DNA of 64,000 bases from contig JBPCJC010000018.1 of the NCBI GenBank assembly GCA_051005695.1, positions 1 to 64,000 on the forward strand, written 5' to 3'. Source of the stretch: JACCTI01 sp051005695 (GTDB lineage Bacteria > Verrucomicrobiota > Verrucomicrobiia > Chthoniobacterales > UBA10450). The position numbers and the translations under genes are program-made. Below the pieces are notes generated by a model, which was given only the letters and a program-made list of their open reading frames with translations, was not told the origin of the DNA and made no database searches. Positions 36,383-44,479 of the stretch are shown piece after piece. The first letter of the stretch is position 1. Each line of letters begins with the position of its first letter.

Positions 36383-39300
36383 AACGCGTTTTCGAACATC
36401 CGCCGGAAGCGCAAACCGGAAGACAGTACTGGCGCAGCATCGGGGAGCTGAGCGACACGCCGGAGTTTCGCGGATGGCTGGAGAAGGAATTTCCCGCGGG
36501 CGCGGCGCAGATGGCAGGCGATGAATGGTCGCGCCGCGGTTTCCTGAAAATGATGGGCGCGTCGATGGCGCTGGCCGGTTTGGGGATGAGCAGTTGCCGC
36601 CGACCGGAAGCGCACTTGGTTCCTTTTTCGAAGAGCGTCGAGTGGGCGATTCCCGGGAAGCCTTTGTATTACGCGACGGCGATGCCGCGGCGCAACGGCG
36701 CGTTGCCCTTGGTCGTGAGCACGGTCGATGGGCGCCCGATTAAGATCGAAGGCAACCCGCTTCATCCCGCGAGCGGCGGCGCGACCGATGCCTTCGCGCA
36801 AGCATCCGTCCTCGATCTTTACGATCCGACGCGTTCTAAGCGTTTCGTCGAAAAAGGCAAGACGAGCGATCGCGCCGCCTTTGAAAAATATCTCGCTGAA
36901 CTGCGTCCGCGGATGGCCGCGGATGGCGGCGCAGGCGTGGCGATTTTGGTCGAGGAAACTCTTTCGCCGACACGCGATCGTCTGCGCGCGGAACTGGAGA
37001 AAGCAATGCCGCGGATGCGTTGGTGCCAGTACGATCCGCTGCTGAGCGAGGCGCAAAATTTCGGAACCCAGATCAGCTTTGGCGACAACACCCGCCTCGT
37101 CCCGCGGTTTGAACGCGCGGATGTGATTCTCGCGCTCGATTCCGATTTCCTCGATTGCGGTGAAGGCGACATTGCTTCCACGCGCGCCTTTGCTTCGCGT
37201 CGCCGAGTGACGAGCGCGAAGGATTCGATGAATCGACTCTACGTCGTCGAGAATCATTTCACGCTCACCGGCGCGATGGCCGATCATCGGCTGCGTTTCC
37301 CGGCGAGCCAGATTCCGGCGTTGGTCCACGCGCTCGCGGGCAAGATCGCCGTCGCGACGCAAAGCGCGGAGCTCGGATCGGTGATCGCGACCTTGACGCC
37401 GCCGGCCGGTGCGGCGGCTTTCGACGACAAATGGTTGACCGAATGCGCGAACGATTTGGTCGCGAAAGCTGGCTCGAGTTTAGTCATCGCCGGGCCGAAT
37501 CAACCGGTGGCGGTGCAGTTGATGGTCTACGGAATCAACGTCGCCCTAAAAAATGTCGGCACGACGGTGCTGGTGCGCGAGTTTGCCCGGCCCGCGCGCA
37601 CGAACAGCATTCTACAGTTGGCCACGGACATCGAAGCCGGCCGGATCAAGCAGCTTTTCATCTTCGGCGGCGATCCGGTTTACAACGCGCCCTGCGGTCT
37701 GGTGCAGGATCGCAGCACTAAGGAGCCGCTGAATTGGGCGGACCTGCAAAAGCGTGTGCCGGAAGTGATCCGGCTCGGTTACTACGAAGACGCAACCACG
37801 GCGGCGAGTCACTGGCACGTGCCGGCAGCGCATTACCTGGAATCGTGGGGCGACGCGCTTACTTCCGACGGCGCGTATCTCGCGATTCAGCCGATGATTC
37901 TGCCACTCTTCGGCGGCGTCTCGGAAATCGAGTTGCTCAACGGCTTGTTAGGCGGTCCGAAACTCGAGGGACCGGAGTTGGTGCAGGAAACTTTCCGCGC
38001 GAGCAATCCCCCGGGCGATCCGGCGGCCGCGTGGTCGCAACTTTTGCGCGACGGTTTCGCTTCGCACATTCCGCAGCGCGACAAGCCGCCGACTTTCAAC
38101 TCGAACGCGGCCGGCGGAATTGCGCATAATCTTTGGGCATCCTCGCCGGCGCCGACGCCGGATTCGCCGGAGGTCGTGCTCGTGCGCAGTTACGCGATCG
38201 ATGACGGCCGCTACGTGAACAACGGCTGGCTCCAGGAGATGCCGGATCCGATCACGAAATTAACCTGGGATAATGCGGCCCTGATCAGCCCGGCGTACGC
38301 GAAACATTTAAAGGTCGAGAACGGGGACCTGCTCGAGATTTCGGTCACCGAGACCGGGCTCAATGCGAAACAGCAGCCGTTGCAACGCAAGTTGGTGATC
38401 GCGGCCTTGATCGAACCGGGACATGTCGATAACTCGATCACAGTCTCGTTAGGCTACGGCCGGGTGATGGGCAAAGGCGGCGCGCTGCCCTACGCGGGCG
38501 CCGCATCGGGCGATAACCCGCCGGCGGGCGACGGCACCGGCTTCAACGGCTATCTCCTCCGCACCAGCAGCAATCCGCATTTCATCGTCGCCGATGGCAA
38601 AACGGTGAAAGCGGTCTCGGTCGCGAAAGTTGGCGGCAATTATGTCCTCGCGACCACCCAGGAACACTGGAGCATCGAAGGTCGAGGACTCGTTAGGGAA
38701 GCGACGCTCGAAGGCTACCGCGAGAATCCCGAGTTCGTCAAAGAGCTCGCGGGCGATGCGGAATTGCCGCCGCGCTTGCCGACGATTTACAGCCATCCGC
38801 CGATGACCGCGCCGCAGCAGTGGGGCATGTCGGTGGACCTGAATGTCTGCACCGGTTGCAGCGCCTGCGTGATTGCTTGCCAGGCGGAAAACAATATCCC
38901 GATCGTCGGCAAACTCCAAGTGACGCACGGACGCGCGATGCATTGGATGCGGATCGATCGCTATTACGCGAGCGCGAAAAAATACAATCAGGATCGCGGG
39001 CAATATCCGGAAAATCCGGAGATCGTGCACGAGCCGATGATGTGCCAGCACTGCGAGAATGCGCCGTGCGAAACCGTCTGTCCGGTGAACGCGACGGTGC
39101 ACAGCGAGGACGGCTTGAACGTGATGGCTTATAACCGTTGCATCGGCACTCGTTATTGCGCGAACAACTGCCCGTTCAAGGTGCGGCGCTTCAATTTCTT
39201 TGATTACAACCAGCGGCCGGTGGGTAAGAAGAAGGTCGCCGGCGCCCTTGGAGTTTACGAAGAATATCTCGGGCCGTTGACCGAAAAAGGCGCGCCGGAT

Positions 39301-39759
39301 ACGACCAAGTTGCAGAAGAATCCGAACGTCACCGTGCGCATGCGGGGGGTGATGGAGAAATGCACTTATTGCGTGCAGCGAATCGAGGAAGCGAAAATTC
39401 TCGCGCACGTGAAGGCCGGCGCTTCCGACAAAACGCTGATTCCGCGCGACTCATTCACCAGCGCTTGTGCGCAGGCTTGCCCGACGGAAGCGATTGTCTT
39501 TGGCGATATCGCCGATCCGGAAAGCCGGGTCTCGCAGATGAAAAAGCAGGACCGGAATTATCGCCTGCTCGAATACCTCAATGTGAGAACGCGGACCAGC
39601 TACCTGGCGCGGTTGCGGAACCCGAATCCGAAAATGCCGGACGCGAAGCGAATCGCGGTTGCGAGTTTGATTCCGGCCGGCAAGCACGTCGAAGAGGGTG
39701 AGCACAATTACAACGAGCACAATCAGGGAACGCTCCACCCAACGGAGGCGCATCCATGA
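36379..39759 (+). CDS. actB: ACIII subunit ActB, molybdopterin-oxidoreductase-like iron-sulfur protein
   Basis: The start at ATG 36379 (MKRVFEHPP) overlaps the actA stop. The 1126-residue protein has a twin-arginine export signal (SRRGFLKMMGASMALAGLG, residues 53-71). It is a fusion of a molybdopterin-oxidoreductase-like domain, which in known ACIII lacks the cofactor, and a ferredoxin-type domain after residue 810. Cluster-binding groups are CTGCSACVIACQ near 824, CQHCENAPCETVCPV near 888, CIGTRYCANNCPF near 925, and CTYC with CAQACPTEA near 994 and 1035. It faces the periplasm and links ActA to the membrane subunits. Confidence 0.95.
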   Translation: MKRVFEHPPEAQTGRQYWRSIGELSDTPEFRGWLEKEFPAGAAQMAGDEWSRRGFLKMMGASMALAGLGMSSCRRPEAHLVPFSKSVEWAIPGKPLYYATAMPRRNGALPLVVSTVDGRPIKIEGNPLHPASGGATDAFAQASVLDLYDPTRSKRFVEKGKTSDRAAFEKYLAELRPRMAADGGAGVAILVEETLSPTRDRLRAELEKAMPRMRWCQYDPLLSEAQNFGTQISFGDNTRLVPRFERADVILALDSDFLDCGEGDIASTRAFASRRRVTSAKDSMNRLYVVENHFTLTGAMADHRLRFPASQIPALVHALAGKIAVATQSAELGSVIATLTPPAGAAAFDDKWLTECANDLVAKAGSSLVIAGPNQPVAVQLMVYGINVALKNVGTTVLVREFARPARTNSILQLATDIEAGRIKQLFIFGGDPVYNAPCGLVQDRSTKEPLNWADLQKRVPEVIRLGYYEDATTAASHWHVPAAHYLESWGDALTSDGAYLAIQPMILPLFGGVSEIELLNGLLGGPKLEGPELVQETFRASNPPGDPAAAWSQLLRDGFASHIPQRDKPPTFNSNAAGGIAHNLWASSPAPTPDSPEVVLVRSYAIDDGRYVNNGWLQEMPDPITKLTWDNAALISPAYAKHLKVENGDLLEISVTETGLNAKQQPLQRKLVIAALIEPGHVDNSITVSLGYGRVMGKGGALPYAGAASGDNPPAGDGTGFNGYLLRTSSNPHFIVADGKTVKAVSVAKVGGNYVLATTQEHWSIEGRGLVREATLEGYRENPEFVKELAGDAELPPRLPTIYSHPPMTAPQQWGMSVDLNVCTGCSACVIACQAENNIPIVGKLQVTHGRAMHWMRIDRYYASAKKYNQDRGQYPENPEIVHEPMMCQHCENAPCETVCPVNATVHSEDGLNVMAYNRCIGTRYCANNCPFKVRRFNFFDYNQRPVGKKKVAGALGVYEEYLGPLTEKGAPDTTKLQKNPNVTVRMRGVMEKCTYCVQRIEEAKILAHVKAGASDKTLIPRDSFTSACAQACPTEAIVFGDIADPESRVSQMKKQDRNYRLLEYLNVRTRTSYLARLRNPNPKMPDAKRIAVASLIPAGKHVEEGEHNYNEHNQGTLHPTEAHP

Positions 39760-39930
39760 ACGGCGCCGCTCACTCCATGTGTCATCCTGAGCGAAGCGAA
39801 GGACCCCTCACCAGCGCGGTTGGCCACGCTTCCCGATGGATAGCTGTTTTCGATTCTGTGCGAGGTCCCTCGTCGTCTGCGCGACTCGGGATGACAAGCG
39901 GCGCGAGGAGGGCGCGAGGATGAACGGCGC
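39756..39930 (+). repeat. 11-bp direct duplication flanking the REP-like element
   Basis: ATGAACGGCGC occurs at 39756-39766 and again at 39920-39930. The first copy begins with an ATG that overlaps the actB stop (ATGA), the coupling used elsewhere in this operon, so it is probably the ancestral actC start. The second is the actC start in use now. The REP-like element lies between them. The two ATGs are 164 bp apart and not in the same frame. This is what insertion with an 11-bp target duplication would leave. An AGGAGG at 39906-39911 gives the new start a good ribosome binding site. Confidence 0.7.
39781..39895. repeat. REP-like element with GTCATCC(T/C)GAG inverted ends, copy 2
   Basis: The left end is GTCATCCTGAG (39781-39791) and the right end CTCGGGATGAC (39885-39895). 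The interior again has GCGAGGTCCCTCG, shared with the copy at 21456. It is 115 bp long and lies inside the ACIII operon between actB and actC, within an 11-bp direct duplication. It carries no coding sequence; an in-frame upstream extension of actC through it (from 39836) is readthrough. Confidence 0.82.
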
Positions 39931-41383
39931 GACCACAGCCCCTGATGTGATTCAAGGCGAAGCGTCTTCGTCAATCGAGCGGCCACTGGCGCGGGTGCCG
40001 TTGGTTTTAAACAAGCGCAATTTCGCGTGGATCACGGATCGGATCGCGGGCGTCATCGAAGGACCTGCGCCGCGCTGGTGGTGGGTCGCATTCGCGCTCA
40101 CCTCGATGGTGGCGGCGATTGGTTTGTTCTGTCTCGGCTATCAGATTTCCACAGGTGTCGGGACGTGGGGATTGAATCATCCGGTCGGTTGGGCTTGGGA
40201 CATTACCAACTTTGTTTTCTGGATCGGTATCGGACATGCCGGCACTTTGATTTCGGCAATCTTGTTTTTGCTCCGGCAGAAATGGCGCACTTCGATCAAC
40301 CGCTCGGCCGAAGCGATGACGCTTTTCGCGGTGATTTGCGCGGCGATTTTTCCGGGCGTGCACGTCGGCCGCGTTTGGATGGCGTGGTATCTCGCGCCCT
40401 TGCCTAACAACTATGGCATCTGGCCGAACTTCCGTTCGCCGCTGTTATGGGACTTCTTCGCGGTCTCGACTTACTTCACCGTCTCGGTGCTTTTTTGGTT
40501 CACCGGTTTGATTCCGGATCTGGCGACTTTGCGCGATCGCGCGACTTCCAAAATCAAGAAGTTGCTCTACGGAATTTTCGCGCTCGGTTGGCGGGGCTCG
40601 AACCGCAACTGGCGGCATTACGAGATGGCCTACCTCTTGTTAGCCGGACTTTCCACTCCGCTGGTTTTGTCGGTGCATAGCGTCGTTTCTTTCGACTTCG
40701 CGACCTCGGTCATTCCGACCTGGCACACCACCATTTTCCCGCCGTATTTCGTGGCGGGCGCCATCTTCGGCGGGTTTGCGATGGTGCTGACGTTGCTCAT
40801 TCCGGCGCGGGCAATTTACGGACTGCAGGACATCATCACTCCGCAGCACATCGACAAAATGGCCAAGATCATTTTGTTGACCGGCTCGATCGTCGGTTAC
40901 GCCTACGCGATGGAATTTTTCGTCGCCTGGTACAGCGGCAACACTTACGAGAAATACGCCTTCTATAATAGAGTGCTCGGTCCCTACTGGTGGTACTGGT
41001 GGGTCGGGATGCTTTTCTGCAACTCGGTCGCGCCGCAGTTGATGTGGTTCAAGAAACTGCGCTTCAACATCTACGTCGTTTATTTCGTCTGCATGTGCGT
41101 CAACGCCGGGATGTGGTTCGAGCGTTTCATCATCATTGTCGGCGGCTTGCACCGCGACTTTCTGCCTTCGTCGTGGGGCATGTTTTATCCCACCTGGGTC
41201 GATATCTGGACCTTCGTCGGGACCTTCGGAATTTTCCTGTCCCTCTTCCTCTTGTTCATTCGCTTCCTGCCGATGATCGCGATGTCAGAAGTGAAAATCG
41301 TTTTGCCGGAAGCTGACCCGCACTTTGGTGCTAGCGCCGCCGATCATCATCCGGTCGCGGCCGGCGGAAAGGAGCGCAATTGA
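39920..41383 (+). CDS. actC: ACIII subunit ActC, NrfD/PsrC-like integral membrane protein
   Basis: A 487-residue protein with about ten membrane helices, homologous to the NrfD/PsrC quinol-binding subunits. The N-terminal soluble stretch ends before WWWVAFALTSMVAAIGLFCL. GWAWDITNFVFWIGIGHAGTLISA is the helix pair that forms the quinol pocket, and VHVGRVWMAWYLAPLPN follows. Start ATG 39920 has AGGAGG 8 nt upstream; the ancestral start was probably the ATG at 39756 (see the direct duplication). The stop overlaps the actD start. ActC oxidises menaquinol together with ActF-side helices. Confidence 0.95.
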   Translation: MNGATTAPDVIQGEASSSIERPLARVPLVLNKRNFAWITDRIAGVIEGPAPRWWWVAFALTSMVAAIGLFCLGYQISTGVGTWGLNHPVGWAWDITNFVFWIGIGHAGTLISAILFLLRQKWRTSINRSAEAMTLFAVICAAIFPGVHVGRVWMAWYLAPLPNNYGIWPNFRSPLLWDFFAVSTYFTVSVLFWFTGLIPDLATLRDRATSKIKKLLYGIFALGWRGSNRNWRHYEMAYLLLAGLSTPLVLSVHSVVSFDFATSVIPTWHTTIFPPYFVAGAIFGGFAMVLTLLIPARAIYGLQDIITPQHIDKMAKIILLTGSIVGYAYAMEFFVAWYSGNTYEKYAFYNRVLGPYWWYWWVGMLFCNSVAPQLMWFKKLRFNIYVVYFVCMCVNAGMWFERFIIIVGGLHRDFLPSSWGMFYPTWVDIWTFVGTFGIFLSLFLLFIRFLPMIAMSEVKIVLPEADPHFGASAADHHPVAAGGKERN

Positions 41384-41934
41384 GAACGCCTTCCGGAAAT
41401 AAAGTTTACGGAATGGGCGCGGAATACCCGAGCGCGGCAGCCTTATATGAAGCGGCCAAGCGCGTGCGCGATGCTGGTTTTAAACGCTGGGACGTGCACT
41501 CGCCATTCCCGATTCATGGAATGGATGCGGCCATGGGCCTGGGGAAATCGTGGCTGAGCGCGGTCGTACTTTGCGGCGGCATCACCGGACTTTTGACCGC
41601 GTGCGTTTTGGAATTCGGACCGTCTACTTTCATCTACCCGTTAGTGGTGCACGGAAAACCTTTTGACTGGCGAACAGTGCCGGCGTTTTTCCCGATCATG
41701 TTCGAGCTGACGATTCTCTTCTCGGCTTTCGCGGCATTTTTCGCGGTCCTAATCATGAACGGCCTGCCGCGCTGGTATCATCCGGTGTTCAACTGGGATC
41801 GCTTCAGCCGCGCGACGAACGACGGATTTTTCCTGGTTATCGAAGCGCGCGATCCGCGTTTTACCGAAGCCGAAGCGGAGCAGTTGTTAGCCGAGAGCGG
41901 CGGGCAGCGCATCACCGTGATTCACGAAGACTGA
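41380..41934 (+). CDS. actD: ACIII subunit ActD (DUF3341)
   Basis: A 184-residue protein starting at TTG 41380, overlapping the actC stop as TTGA. AAAGGAG at 41368-41374 supports this start. The DUF3341 pattern is visible: KVYGMGAEYPSAAALYEAAKRVRDAGFKRWDVHSPFPIHGMDAAMG, then two membrane helices (SAVVLCGGITGLLTACVL and FFPIMFELTILFSAFAAFFAV) and NGLPRWYHPVFNWDRFSRATNDGFF. It anchors the cytoplasmic side of ACIII. Confidence 0.95.
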   Translation: MRTPSGNKVYGMGAEYPSAAALYEAAKRVRDAGFKRWDVHSPFPIHGMDAAMGLGKSWLSAVVLCGGITGLLTACVLEFGPSTFIYPLVVHGKPFDWRTVPAFFPIMFELTILFSAFAAFFAVLIMNGLPRWYHPVFNWDRFSRATNDGFFLVIEARDPRFTEAEAEQLLAESGGQRITVIHED

Positions 41935-41935
41935 T

Positions 41936-42637
41936 ATGTTGCGCGGCTTCTTTCTCATTTTCTTTTTAACCGGCATCGCGCTGGTCGCGTTCCTCGGTTT
42001 CCGCGGACAGCACAGCACTGGTTCGCCGATCGAACTTTTCCCGGACATGGTTCGGCAACCGAAAGTGCGCGCGCAAGCTCCACTCGGATTTTTCGCCGAC
42101 GATCGCGGGTCGCGGGTTCCCGTCGCAGGAACGGTCCCGATCGGTTACGACATGCCGGTGCCGACGGCCAAGGCCAGCCCGGGCGCGCCCGCTTTGCCGG
42201 CCGGTCCTGCTTCGCATCCGCGGCTGTCGTTTAGCGAAGGCGAGACCGATTATCTGAGCACGGGAAAAATGGGTACTAACTGGGGCACGGGAATTCCCTT
42301 GCCAGTGACGCCGGAGTTGATGGCGCGGGGACAGCAGCGCTTCAATATCAACTGCGCGGTTTGTCATGGCGGCGCGGCCGCGGGCAATGGAATCACCAAA
42401 CAGTACGGCCTCGCCACCGTCGTTAGTCTGCAGGACGAACGCATTCGCACGATGGCGGACGGGGAAATTTTCAACACCATCACTCATGGCAAAAACACCA
42501 TGCTCGCTTACGGCCCGAACGTGACCGTGAACGATCGCTGGGCGATCATCACTTACTTGCGCGCGCTCCAGCGCAGCCAGAATTCGACGCTGGCGGATGT
42601 GCCGCCGGAAGCGCGCGGCGGATTGGAGAAGAAATGA
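41936..42637 (+). CDS. actE: ACIII subunit ActE, monoheme cytochrome c
   Basis: A 233-residue protein with an N-terminal hydrophobic anchor (FFLIFFLTGIALVAFLGF). One heme-c site, CAVCHGG near residue 140, sits in a class I cytochrome c domain; NTMLAYGPNV with the Met ligand lies about 42 residues later. It receives electrons from ActA and passes them towards the terminal oxidase. It begins 1 bp after the actD stop (TGATATG) and overlaps the actF start (ATGA). Confidence 0.92.
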   Translation: MLRGFFLIFFLTGIALVAFLGFRGQHSTGSPIELFPDMVRQPKVRAQAPLGFFADDRGSRVPVAGTVPIGYDMPVPTAKASPGAPALPAGPASHPRLSFSEGETDYLSTGKMGTNWGTGIPLPVTPELMARGQQRFNINCAVCHGGAAAGNGITKQYGLATVVSLQDERIRTMADGEIFNTITHGKNTMLAYGPNVTVNDRWAIITYLRALQRSQNSTLADVPPEARGGLEKK

Positions 42638-43833
42638 GCGAGCGAACCGAAGTGCCGACGCCGGAAGGCCAATATTTCGAGAGCAGTCGTTTCTCCGGGC
42701 TGTCGTTAATCATGGCGATCGTCGCCGTGATCGGTCTCGGCTTGAGCGTGGTCGGCGCGATTTTTTGGCCGGAACAATTTGCCTACTCCTGGCTCTTCGG
42801 CTGGGCGTTTTTCTTCACCCTTTGCACCGGCTGTTTCTTCTGGATCATCGTCCATCACGCAGTCGACGCGGAATGGTCAGTAGTCGTTAGGCGGCAACAG
42901 GAGAACCTGGCCATGCTCCTACCGGTGATGGCGCTGTTTTTCATCCCGGTGTTTTTGCTCCGGCACCATCTTTACGAATGGATGAACATCCCGCGCGGGG
43001 CCGAGCCTTTGCTTGATTCGAAACGGCAATACCTGAACCTGCCGTTCTACATCGTACGGACGATTTTCTTCTTCGCTTACTTCACTCTCTGGGCGTTTTT
43101 ATTCCGGAAGTTTTCCGTGGATCAGGATCGTGACGGGAATCCCGCACGCACCTTGACCATGCGGCGGCTGGCGTTCATCGGTCTGCCGATCTTCGCGCTT
43201 TCCTTAACCTTCGGCGCCTACGATTGGCTCGCGGGCCTGAACTATAAATGGTTCTCGACCATGTGGGGCGTATACATTTTTGCCGGCAGCTGCGGGAGCG
43301 CGATGTCGCTCACCGTGCTGGTGATGGCGGCGCTTTGGAAGGCCGGATATTTGAAAGACATCCTGACCATCGAACACTTCCATATCATGGGAAAATGGAT
43401 GCTCTCCTTCACCGTTTTCTGGGCCTACATCGGCTTCGCGCAGTACATGCTGATTTGGTACGCGAACATTCCCGAAGAGACGGAATATTTCATTCTCCGG
43501 AACACGGAATCGTGGAACCTGCTCAGTCTCCTTTTGGTCATCGGGCGGTTTTTCATTCCTTTCGCAATTCTGCTGATGCGCTCAGTGAAACTGAAAGTGA
43601 ACCGCCTCTGCATGGTCGCGGGCTGGGTCGTCTGCATGCAATTGCTCGACATGTATATCGTGGTCATGCCGGAACTGCACCGCACCGGCGTGCATGTCAG
43701 CCTGCTCGATTTTGTGCCCTTGCTCGGCATGGGTGCGTCGCTCGTTTTTATTTACCTCCGCCTGATCGGAAAAACCTCGCTCTTCCCGGTGCGTGATCCG
43801 CGCCTGATCGAATCCCTCCGAATCGTCAACTAA
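42634..43833 (+). CDS. actF: ACIII subunit ActF, multi-pass membrane protein
   Basis: A 399-residue protein with about ten membrane helices and the family features GCFFWIIVHHAVDAEWSVVVRR, FGAYDWLAGLNYKWFSTMWGVY, FHIMGKWMLSFTVFWAYIGFAQYMLIWYANIPEE broken into successive helices, and a short cytosolic C-terminus. ActF is a second NrfD-like membrane subunit of Alternative Complex III and is proposed to contribute to proton movement. It overlaps actE by 4 bp. A TCGTTAGGC copy at 42884 encodes Val-Arg-Arg. Confidence 0.93.
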   Translation: MSERTEVPTPEGQYFESSRFSGLSLIMAIVAVIGLGLSVVGAIFWPEQFAYSWLFGWAFFFTLCTGCFFWIIVHHAVDAEWSVVVRRQQENLAMLLPVMALFFIPVFLLRHHLYEWMNIPRGAEPLLDSKRQYLNLPFYIVRTIFFFAYFTLWAFLFRKFSVDQDRDGNPARTLTMRRLAFIGLPIFALSLTFGAYDWLAGLNYKWFSTMWGVYIFAGSCGSAMSLTVLVMAALWKAGYLKDILTIEHFHIMGKWMLSFTVFWAYIGFAQYMLIWYANIPEETEYFILRNTESWNLLSLLLVIGRFFIPFAILLMRSVKLKVNRLCMVAGWVVCMQLLDMYIVVMPELHRTGVHVSLLDFVPLLGMGASLVFIYLRLIGKTSLFPVRDPRLIESLRIVN

Positions 43834-43834
43834 C

Positions 43835-44479
43835 GTGCCCGCCGAAGACACTTCACTCAGCTTCGAACCACCGCGCTCCATGTTTGGAACATGGCTCGGA
43901 GTAGTGCTCCTCTTTGGGCTCTTCGCACTCCTGGTCTGGGCGATCATGGGGATGATGAGTCGGGGCGATGATTACGAGCAAAAGCGCGCTGTGGTCCGGG
44001 TCGAAAAATTAAAAGGCGTGCGCGAAGAAGCGAGCAAAGCCTTGGTGGGTTATGCCTTGCTTGATCCAGCCAAAGGAACGGTGCAGGTGCCAATCGAGCG
44101 CGCGATGCAGTTGACCGTAACCGAGTTGGCGCAGAAAAAACCGATGCCGGCCGGCCCGATCGCGACTCCGCCGCCCGCTGGTGCGCAACAAGCCGCGCCC
44201 GGCGTTCCCGCACCGGCGCCCTCGCCGAGTGCCGCGCCGAGCGCGACGCCGAAGGTGACCTCGATTGAAGGACCCAAATCTGAAAACCGCGGACAAAAAG
44301 CGGCCGAGAATAATCCGCCGAGCGCACCGCCGGGAACCCAGCCCGGCGCCAACGCCACGCCCGCCGCCACGCCGCCGGTAGGAGCGAATCAACCGCATCC
44401 CGGTCCTGGCCAGCCCACCGCCACGCCGAGCCAATCCGCGCCCGGCACGCCTTTACCTGTCCGCCCGAAACAGCCATGA
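43835..44479 (+). CDS. Single-TM protein with Ala/Pro-rich periplasmic tail, in the ACIII-oxidase operon
   Basis: A 214-residue protein with a GTG start 1 bp after the actF stop. It has one membrane helix (WLGVVLLFGLFALLVWAIMGMM, about 20-41). A short soluble domain follows (VRVEKLKGVREEASKALVGYALLDPAKGTVQVPIERAMQLTV split over residues 54-97); its VQVPIERAM pattern occurs in proteins encoded between ACIII and oxidase genes. The rest, from 105 to 214, is Ala/Pro/Gly-rich and probably an extended tether. It may be a small ACIII or oxidase accessory subunit. The stop overlaps the ccoN-like start. Confidence 0.65.
   Translation: MPAEDTSLSFEPPRSMFGTWLGVVLLFGLFALLVWAIMGMMSRGDDYEQKRAVVRVEKLKGVREEASKALVGYALLDPAKGTVQVPIERAMQLTVTELAQKKPMPAGPIATPPPAGAQQAAPGVPAPAPSPSAAPSATPKVTSIEGPKSENRGQKAAENNPPSAPPGTQPGANATPAATPPVGANQPHPGPGQPTATPSQSAPGTPLPVRPKQP

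Noticed and set aside
39836..39919. Upstream extension of actC starting inside the REP-like element
   Set aside because: The extension is repeat sequence; ATG 39920 has its own AGGAGG and begins normal ActC sequence.
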